A model generated the notes under the pieces. It searched no databases. It worked only from the letters and a program-made list of their open reading frames with translations, and was not told the origin of the DNA. Positions 1 through 5,562 of a stretch of DNA of 8,700 nucleotides are shown one piece after another (positions within the stretch are counted from its first letter, which is position 1; every line of letters begins with the position of its first letter). Origin of the DNA: Alphaproteobacteria bacterium (lineage in GTDB: Bacteria; Pseudomonadota; Alphaproteobacteria; Micavibrionales; UBA2020); assembly GCA_029266795.1 (NCBI GenBank), contig JAQSWE010000095.1:1-8700 (forward strand). Reading direction: 5' to 3'. A program made the position numbers and the translations under genes.

Positions 1-844
1 CACGATACACTTCTGACAGGATGCCGAGGAAAAGCGCATTGTCGTACAGCATCTTCTCGAAATGCGGCACCAGCCATTCTGCATCTACCGTGTATCGGCA
101 AAATCCGCCGCCCAGATGGTCGTATAGACCACCTTGGCACATATGCGTCAGGCTATGGATGACGGCGGATTTGAATGCATCGCTGCCGGTGCGGATATAC
201 GCATCCCACAACAGCGAGATGATCGACAGCGAGGGGAATTTCGGCGCATCGCCGATGCCGCCGTTTACTTCATCCATGCGGGACAGGAAATAAAGCGAGA
301 TCTTGTCGAGCACCTCGCGCGACACGATGTGGCCTTCCTGACGTTCCTGCAGTTTATGGAGGGCGGTCGTGAGGCTTTTGACGTTATGCGTGATCTTGTC
401 TTGCTGCTGGTGCCAGCTCTCGTTGACGCCGCGCAGGACCTCGCGAAACCCCGGCAGCCCGTGGCGGGGCAGTGGTGGAAAATAGGTGCCGCCCCAGAAC
501 GGCTCGCGCTCCGGCGTCAGGAACATCGTCAGCGGCCAGCCGCCCTGCTGCCCCATCAGTGCCAATGCGTTCTGGTAGATCATGTCGATATCGGGGCGTT
601 CCTCGCGGTCGACCTTGATATTGATGAAATGCTGGTTCATCAGCGATGCCGTGTCACTGTCCTCGAAACTCTCATGCGCCATCACATGGCACCAATGACA
701 GGCCGCGTAACCGATCGACAGCAATATCGGCTTGTTGAGGGTGCGCGCCATTTCGAAAGCGGCGCTGCCCCACGGCATCCAGTGCACGGGATTTTCCTTG
801 TGCTGGCGCAGGTAGGGGCTCGTCTCGTTTGCCAGAAGATTCAT
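1..844 (-). CDS. DUF255 / YyaL-type thioredoxin-domain protein (N-terminal part, runs off left edge)
   Basis: Reading the minus strand from an ATG at 844 gives 281 uninterrupted codons to the window edge; the rest lies outside. The start is strongly typical of the family: the protein opens MNLLANETSPYLRQH, then has a thioredoxin-like fold with A-C-H-W-C-H-V-M (Cys49 and Cys52), D-R-E-E-R-P-D (79-85) and GGWPLTMFLTP (101-111). Next come the first motifs of the alpha/alpha-barrel domain: GGIGDAPKFPS (195-205), GGLYDHLGGGF (238-248) and HFEKMLYDNA (261-270). Relatives (bacterial YyaL, mammalian spermatogenesis-associated protein 20) are usually about 650-700 residues, so roughly 40 percent is visible. 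The family joins a thioredoxin-like domain to a glycoside-hydrolase-like barrel; its true substrate is not settled. A purine-rich AAAGGAAAG lies upstream (856-864) but at a long spacing, so initiation may be weak. Family assignment is secure, function is not. Confidence 0.93.
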   Translation of the reverse strand, partial: MNLLANETSPYLRQHKENPVHWMPWGSAAFEMARTLNKPILLSIGYAACHWCHVMAHESFEDSDTASLMNQHFINIKVDREERPDIDMIYQNALALMGQQGGWPLTMFLTPEREPFWGGTYFPPLPRHGLPGFREVLRGVNESWHQQQDKITHNVKSLTTALHKLQERQEGHIVSREVLDKISLYFLSRMDEVNGGIGDAPKFPSLSIISLLWDAYIRTGSDAFKSAVIHSLTHMCQGGLYDHLGGGFCRYTVDAEWLVPHFEKMLYDNALFLGILSEVYR

Positions 845-862
845 ATTGCCGGTGTCTTTCCT

Positions 863-876
863 TTAACTTAAGTTAA
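863..876. promoter_or_regulatory. Perfect 14-bp palindrome between divergent genes
   Basis: TTAACTTAAGTTAA equals its own reverse complement. It lies 18 bp upstream of the minus-strand DUF255 start and 19 bp upstream of the plus-strand ferredoxin start, close to the middle of a 51-bp divergent gap, where both promoters must end. That position suits an operator controlling both directions. The outer TTAA blocks are 6 bp apart, close to but not the same as the CtrA pattern TTAA-N7-TTAA. No regulator is identified; this is an inference from symmetry and position. Confidence 0.4.
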
Positions 877-895
877 GCTAGAACAGGGGTTGCAC

Positions 896-1252
896 ATGAG
901 CAATGACGAATTGTTTTTCCGCCAGCATATCTTTTGCTGCACCAATGAACGCCCGCCCGACAGCCCACGCGGCAGCTGCAAGGCACGCGGCGCGGAGCCC
1001 TTGCGCAACTACCTGAAGGCGCGCGTGAAGGAACTGGGCATCGAGGGCGTGCGCGTGAACGGTGCCGGCTGTCTGGATCGTTGCGAGCTCGGACCCACAA
1101 TGGTGATTTACCCCGAAGGCACATGGTACACCTATGGCAGCCGCGAAGATGTGGAGGAAATCATCGAAAGCCATGTGAAAAACGGCAAGCCTGTCGAGCG
1201 GCTGCTGCTGACGGCTGACCAAAAAGAACTCCGCGCCGAACAGAAAAAATGA
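896..1252 (+). CDS. Thioredoxin-like [2Fe-2S] ferredoxin
   Basis: This 118-residue protein is a small electron carrier of the thioredoxin-fold [2Fe-2S] ferredoxin family (Aquifex Fd4 type, related to the NuoE ferredoxin domain). The likely cluster ligands are Cys15, Cys28, Cys59 and Cys63, set in the family motifs C-T-N-E-R-P-P, R-G-S-C and AGCLDRCELGPT, followed by MVIYPEGTWYTY (69-80). An extra Cys14 sits just before the first ligand. I chose ATG at 896 because AGGGG (885-889) lies 6 bp upstream; an in-frame TTG at 890 would add two residues but has no comparable site. The stop overlaps the mnmE start in ATGA, so the two are very probably co-translated. The physiological electron partner is unknown, and nothing in the window supplies a reductase. 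Assignment to the family is firm. Confidence 0.93.
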   Translation: MSNDELFFRQHIFCCTNERPPDSPRGSCKARGAEPLRNYLKARVKELGIEGVRVNGAGCLDRCELGPTMVIYPEGTWYTYGSREDVEEIIESHVKNGKPVERLLLTADQKELRAEQKK

Positions 1253-2559
1253 CGGATACGATTTTCGCCCTCTCGACCGGTTCCTACCGCTCCGCCATCG
1301 CCGTGATCCGCGTATCGGGGCCGAAGGCAGTCGAGACATTTCAGTTGTTCACAGCGAAGAAAAATTTTATACCACGACAAGGGATGGTGCTTACGCTGAC
1401 TGACCCCGTGACACGCAGCGTCCTTGATTTTCGCGCGCTTGTGCTTGTCTATCCCGGCCCTGCCAGCTTTACAGGTGAAGACACCGTCGAATTCAACGTT
1501 CATGGCGGACGCGCGGTGATCGAGGGGATTTTGCGCAGCCTGTCACAAATTCCCGCCTGCCGCCCAGCTGAACCCGGCGAATTTACAAAGCGCGCCTTTC
1601 AGAACGGAAAGCTTGACCTGACCGAGGCCGAGGCGATCGCCGACCTCATCGATGCCGAAACCGAAATGCAAAAGGCACAGGCGATTGGGCAGGCGCATGG
1701 CGTGCTTTTTCAGCTTTATAGCGCATGGGCCGAAACGCTGTCGACCGTTCTCGCTTATCAGGAAGCGGATATCGAATTCCCCGAAGACGACCTGCCGGGC
1801 GGGCTGACGCTCGCGCAGAAGCCGCAGATCGAAAAACTGCGGAGCGATATCCGTGAACATCTCGACGACAATCGCCGCGGCGAACGCCTGCGAAATGGCA
1901 TCCGCATCGCCATCATCGGCGCGCCGAATGCGGGTAAATCCAGCCTGATGAACGCGCTTGCCCGCCGCGATGTGGCAATCGTATCGGAAGAAGCGGGCAC
2001 GACGCGCGACGTTATCGAGGTGCATCTTGACCTCGGCGGCTATCCCGTCATCCTCGCCGACACCGCAGGCCTGCGCGAAACCGAAAACAGGATCGAAGCC
2101 GAAGGCATCCGCCGCGCCGAAAACGCAGCACGCGACGCCGACTTGAAAATCGCACTGTTTGACGGCACATTGCCGGAAAAAGACGCCGAGACTATGAAAC
2201 TCGTCGACGAAAATACGGTCGTCGTTTTCACCAAAGCTGATATCGCCAAAAAACAAATTCCTGAAATTCAGGTGTCGTCTTCCACCGGTGAAGGCATCGA
2301 CACGCTGCTGAAACAAATTAGCGCCGCCATCGGCATCGCTTTTAAATCAAAGCCCGGCCCTGTGCTGACGCGCGAACGCCACCGCACCGCCTTGCTCGAT
2401 ACGGCATCCGCACTTGACCGTTGCCTTGCGACCCAAGCGCCTGAACTGGCGGCGGAAGACCTGAGACTCGCGCTTCGCGCGCTTGGTACGATTACAGGCC
2501 GCGTGCATGTGGAAGATCTGCTGGATAAAATCTTTCGGGATTTTTGTATCGGCAAATAG
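1249..2559 (+). CDS. mnmE: tRNA uridine-5-carboxymethylaminomethyl modification GTPase MnmE
   Basis: MnmE (TrmE) works with MnmG to install the 5-(carboxymethyl)aminomethyl group on U34 of certain tRNAs, in the cytoplasm. The 436 residues cover the whole family (E. coli about 454). The N-terminal folate-binding domain shows GEDTVEFNVHGG (76-87) and an E-P-G-E-F-T-K-R-A-F-x-N-G-K-L-D-L block (108-124). The G domain follows with P-loop GAPNAGKSS (224-232), GTTRD (250-254), D-T-A-G (271-274), a G4 motif reading T-K-A-D (328-331) in place of N-K-x-D, and S-S-S-T-G-E-G-I-D (343-351). The C-terminus ends C-I-G-K, with the catalytically important Cys at 433. No good Shine-Dalgarno precedes the ATG, which overlaps the ferredoxin stop, so translation is probably coupled. 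The usual alphaproteobacterial neighbour mnmG is not beside it here. Identification is very secure. Confidence 0.97.
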   Translation: MTDTIFALSTGSYRSAIAVIRVSGPKAVETFQLFTAKKNFIPRQGMVLTLTDPVTRSVLDFRALVLVYPGPASFTGEDTVEFNVHGGRAVIEGILRSLSQIPACRPAEPGEFTKRAFQNGKLDLTEAEAIADLIDAETEMQKAQAIGQAHGVLFQLYSAWAETLSTVLAYQEADIEFPEDDLPGGLTLAQKPQIEKLRSDIREHLDDNRRGERLRNGIRIAIIGAPNAGKSSLMNALARRDVAIVSEEAGTTRDVIEVHLDLGGYPVILADTAGLRETENRIEAEGIRRAENAARDADLKIALFDGTLPEKDAETMKLVDENTVVVFTKADIAKKQIPEIQVSSSTGEGIDTLLKQISAAIGIAFKSKPGPVLTRERHRTALLDTASALDRCLATQAPELAAEDLRLALRALGTITGRVHVEDLLDKIFRDFCIGK

Positions 2560-2621
2560 CCGACACTCAAATGTCCAAGTAACGGATTCTATTTAGAGAT
2601 TCAGGCCGGCGTATAAAATGC

Positions 2622-2651
2622 TTGCCAAGCCTGCGCAAAAAAACTAAGAAT
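2622..2651 (+). promoter_or_regulatory. Possible sigma-70-like promoter of guaC
   Basis: TTGCCA (2622-2627) and TAAGAA (2645-2650, followed by T) are separated by 17 bp in the mnmE-guaC gap. The -35 matches well and the -10 only moderately. A start near 2657 would give a leader of about 90 nt, containing the inverted repeats described next. No convincing terminator follows mnmE, so read-through from the upstream pair is also possible. Confidence 0.3.
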
Positions 2652-2674
2652 AGTCGAAACCCCCAAACAAAACG

Positions 2675-2746
2675 CGGTTTCATTCATCCGGCAACGGCAC
2701 ACAAGCCCTGCCGGTATTGTTGTGTCTGAAAAACCGGAGAAAACCG
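2675..2746 (+). promoter_or_regulatory. guaC 5' leader with interleaved inverted repeats (possible pseudoknot)
   Basis: Two 6-bp complementary pairs interlock: CCGGCA (2688-2693) with TGCCGG (2709-2714), and ACACAA (2699-2704) with TTGTGT (2720-2725). The order and the connecting loops of 5, 4 and 5 nt fit an H-type pseudoknot. An alternative hairpin CGGCA (2695-2699)/TGCCG (2709-2713) would exclude part of it. Upstream CGGTTT (2675-2680) can pair with AAACCG at 2731-2736, touching the ribosome binding site GGAG (2736-2739), or with AAACCG at 2741-2746 just before the start codon. This arrangement could let the RNA fold control guaC translation. Six-base matches can arise by chance in 70 nt, and no known riboswitch class is recognised. 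Confidence 0.3.
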
Positions 2747-3763
2747 ATGAGAATCGAGACCGAACGCAAGCTGGATTTCAATGATGTGCTGATCCGCCCC
2801 AAACGCTCGCGCCTGAAATCGCGCGGCGATGTGGAAGTGAAGCGCACTTTCAAGCTGCCGCATGCCAAGGTCGAAATTTCTGGTGTGCCAATTATTGCGG
2901 CCAATATGGACACCGTCGGCACCATCAAAATGGCCGCCGCACTGGCAGAACACAGCATTTTCACCTCGCTGCACAAACACTATTCGCTCGATGAGCTGCA
3001 AAAAGCGAATATTTCCGGCGATTTTTCCTTCGCCACTTTCGGCATCGACGATATCAAGAAGGTCGATCATGTGCTGGAAGCGCTGAAGGGCAACAACATC
3101 AACAAAATCTGCTTGGACGTCGCCAACGGCTACACCGAAAATTTCGTTGAATTCGTGCAGACCGTGCGCAAGCATCATCCTGAAAAAATCATCATGGCCG
3201 GCAACGTGGCCACGCCCGATATGACCGAAGCGCTGATTCTGGCGGGCGCGGATATCGTGAAAGTTGGCATCGGTCCCGGTTCCGCCTGCATGACGCGCGC
3301 GATGACGGGGATCGGCTATCCGCAGCTTTCCGCAATCATCGAATGCGCGGATGCGGCGCACGGCCTTGCGGGCCTGATCTGCGCGGATGGCGGTTGCAAG
3401 ATGCCGGGCGATGTCGCCAAGGCCTTTGCGGCGGGCGCGGATTTCGTGATGCTCGGCGGCATGTTCGCCGGCCATACCGAATGCATGAATGACGAGCAGC
3501 TGAAACAGCTGGCGCAATCCGACCACAACATGGTCGAATATTACGGCATGTCGTCCAAGGTTGCGATGGATCGTTACGCCGGCGGCGTCGCGCTGCACCG
3601 CGCATCGGAAGGCCGCGTTGTGAAGGTGGAATATAAAGGCGATGTGAAGGGCACGATCCAGGATATCCTGGGCGGCCTGCGCTCCGCTTGCACCTATGTC
3701 GGCGCACCCACGCTCAAACAGTTTTCCAAGCGCGCGACTTTTGTCATCAAAAATTCGGTCTAG
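2747..3763 (+). CDS. guaC: GMP reductase
   Basis: GMP reductase converts GMP to IMP and ammonia using NADPH, returning guanine nucleotides to the adenine branch (cytoplasmic purine salvage). The 338-residue product follows E. coli GuaC (347) along its length: FNDVLIRPKRS (11-21), GVPIIAANMDTVGT (46-59), C-L-D-V-A-N-G-Y (122-129), the catalytic loop G-I-G-P-G-S-A-C (174-181) with Cys181 matching E. coli Cys186, Y-P-Q-L-S-A-I-I-E-C-A-D-A-A-H-G (191-206), DGGCKMPGDVAKAF (214-227) and FYGMSS-like Y-Y-G-M-S-S (265-270). The A-N-M-D-T motif and lack of an inserted CBS pair separate it from IMP dehydrogenase. ATG 2747 is chosen over an in-frame TTG at 2717, because GGAG (2736-2739) precedes it and MRIE is the family start. 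Its stop interlocks with the stop of the opposing membrane-protein gene. Confidence 0.97.
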   Translation: MRIETERKLDFNDVLIRPKRSRLKSRGDVEVKRTFKLPHAKVEISGVPIIAANMDTVGTIKMAAALAEHSIFTSLHKHYSLDELQKANISGDFSFATFGIDDIKKVDHVLEALKGNNINKICLDVANGYTENFVEFVQTVRKHHPEKIIMAGNVATPDMTEALILAGADIVKVGIGPGSACMTRAMTGIGYPQLSAIIECADAAHGLAGLICADGGCKMPGDVAKAFAAGADFVMLGGMFAGHTECMNDEQLKQLAQSDHNMVEYYGMSSKVAMDRYAGGVALHRASEGRVVKVEYKGDVKGTIQDILGGLRSACTYVGAPTLKQFSKRATFVIKNSV

Positions 3764-5562
3764 GGCATAACGCGCAGCAGCAGGGGCTTGTTGCCCTGCT
3801 GCTGGTAAAAGCGCATGCCTTCGACCGGCAGCAGCCAGTCGGGCAGCTCGGCGTCGGGCTTGAAGAGACGCGGCTGGTAAACAGGGCAGACCAGCAAGGT
3901 ATCCACGTTGCGTTTTTTCAACAGCTTGTGAAAAGCGTCAATATCCGCTGCCATCCGCATTTCCTTCAGGTCGCGCAATCCTGATGCCTCGCGGTGATAG
4001 TTCGAGCCGATAATCCGGTAGGGCGTGAAAAAAATCATTTCGCCGCCGACATCTTCATAGGTGTAAAAAATATCGCTTTTCTCACCCAGCAATTTTTGTA
4101 GCTGCTGCGTCTGGATAACATAGCGTATCTCGCTCATGCATCCCGTGCCTGCGGCGGTGCCTGCCTGGTGCATCTTGACGGACGCGGCGGCGGTTCCCGC
4201 GATATAGGCCGCCATGATCGTGATAACGAGATAAGGTTGCCACCGGCGCGGCGCAAAGGAAAAACGCCGCGCGGCGATGCTGATAGTGGGCAGCAAACCT
4301 GCGCAGAGGATAATGGCAATCGGTGCCATGTAATACGCCCAGCGTGTCTGAACAAGCGTCAGGAGCAGCATCATGCCAAGGAGTATACCGAGCGTCTGCA
4401 AAACTGCCTTTCTTTGCGCATTTCGGCGACCGCCGAAAACCGAAAACAGCAGCAGCGCCGCCAATAGCGGTTGCAGCAAGGTCGGCGCATAATGCTTGAA
4501 AGACGCAGCTAATAATGGCCGCGCTTCGCTCACCACCGGCAGGAAATCGGTAAAGATATAGGGGTCGGCATCGGCCATGGGCCCAAGAAAAAACTTGGGA
4601 TAAAGCGCATAGACGCAGAAAGAACCCAGAAATCCGATGATGGCGGCAATGCCAAGCCGCGTCTTTTGATGCGGCGTTTTACGCCATAGCATCATCGTCG
4701 CGAAGATAGCGGCGCAGGCAATCCAAAGGACAGCAGCATGCACAATCGACAGCGAGTCATACGTCACGCGCGTTAGAATAAGAGGCGTGGGCATTTCGAC
4801 AGGCAGTCCAAGCGTGACAGCGGCGGCGGCGCCCAGCGCGGCATAGACAGGTGCCTGCATCCTGTATTTATCATCGCCCGCTGCCAGAAAAGCATTTACG
4901 CCCATCACGCCCAGCGTCGCGCAATATATCAACAAGCCTTCTGTACTGATCCATATGATAAGGCCCGTGAGCAGTCCAGCGAGAAAAGCATGACGCGGCG
5001 GCAGGCTTCTTCGGGCCAGCAGCACCAGTATCCCGCACCACAAGACGCTCATCAACCCATGGTGGTCCGCATCGCCGGGTTTAAAGTAATCCCCGAAATA
5101 GGGGCTGCAGAAAAACAGCACGATAACGCAGGCCAGCACATGGTTGTGATTGAAAATCCTGCGCGCTGCCGCTGCCATTAACCCTGCCGCTGCAACAGAC
5201 AGCAATGCCGGAAACCACGCAGCGGCAAGCATCAGCCGTAGTTCGGGCATGTCTCGTGAGGGCATCAGGCTGTATAAGCCTGCCAGCAGGAAATCGAGCG
5301 GGCGCGTCCAGTGTGTTGTAATCCCCCCGCTGGGCGCGTTGGTCTGCGGCACAGCATGATCGTAAAAATCTGCACCGCTCAGCCAGTCCCGCACCAGCGC
5401 CAGCCGCAACCAGACGTCGGGGTTATAAGGATGCAGCGGTGCCGCCAAGTCAGGCCAGCCGGATAAATCCGCCAGCCGCAGCAATAGCGGAATGGAGATA
5501 ATAAAAAAGAAGGCAGCCCATATCCCGCGCCGCCAGTTCCTCGAAACCCGCGCCGTGGTCAC
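3760..5562 (-). CDS. STT3/AglB-like GT-C membrane glycosyltransferase (short paralogue)
   Basis: This is a 600-residue polytopic inner-membrane protein with about a dozen hydrophobic segments and a C-terminal soluble part (about 465-600), probably periplasmic. In order I see a first-loop acidic residue in N-P-D-V-W-L-R-L (Asp49), T-H-W-T-R-P-L-D (83-90), P-G-D-A-D-H-H-G (162-169), D-A-D-P-Y (331-335), V-V-S-E-A-R-P-L (343-350), Q-T-R-W-A-Y-Y (405-411) and Y-E-D-V-G-G-E-M...N-Y-H-R-E (502-525). In oligosaccharyltransferases (STT3, AglB, PglB) an Asp in loop 1, a DxD/DxH pair and a Glu in an S-V-S-E/T-I-x-E motif bind the metal and the lipid-linked glycan; these correspond by inference. No WWDYG motif is present. 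The start is GTG within GTGA shared with the upstream gene's stop, so it is translationally coupled. It could instead be another GT-C transferase acting on lipids or polysaccharide. Confidence 0.7.
   Translation of the reverse strand: MTTARVSRNWRRGIWAAFFFIISIPLLLRLADLSGWPDLAAPLHPYNPDVWLRLALVRDWLSGADFYDHAVPQTNAPSGGITTHWTRPLDFLLAGLYSLMPSRDMPELRLMLAAAWFPALLSVAAAGLMAAAARRIFNHNHVLACVIVLFFCSPYFGDYFKPGDADHHGLMSVLWCGILVLLARRSLPPRHAFLAGLLTGLIIWISTEGLLIYCATLGVMGVNAFLAAGDDKYRMQAPVYAALGAAAAVTLGLPVEMPTPLILTRVTYDSLSIVHAAVLWIACAAIFATMMLWRKTPHQKTRLGIAAIIGFLGSFCVYALYPKFFLGPMADADPYIFTDFLPVVSEARPLLAASFKHYAPTLLQPLLAALLLFSVFGGRRNAQRKAVLQTLGILLGMMLLLTLVQTRWAYYMAPIAIILCAGLLPTISIAARRFSFAPRRWQPYLVITIMAAYIAGTAAASVKMHQAGTAAGTGCMSEIRYVIQTQQLQKLLGEKSDIFYTYEDVGGEMIFFTPYRIIGSNYHREASGLRDLKEMRMAADIDAFHKLLKKRNVDTLLVCPVYQPRLFKPDAELPDWLLPVEGMRFYQQQGNKPLLLRVMP

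Noticed and set aside
134..871. A 245-codon open frame on the plus strand
   Set aside because: It is the antisense shadow of the DUF255 gene on the minus strand, whose product shows clear family motifs throughout.
2717..2746. An upstream TTG start for guaC adding ten residues
   Set aside because: The added residues match nothing in GMP reductases, and GGAG sits correctly before the ATG at 2747, where the product starts MRIE as in the family.
4990..5359. Short plus-strand open frames within the 600-residue membrane-protein gene
   Set aside because: Antisense shadows: no ribosome binding sites, no domains, and the minus-strand frame is fully supported by its paralogue.
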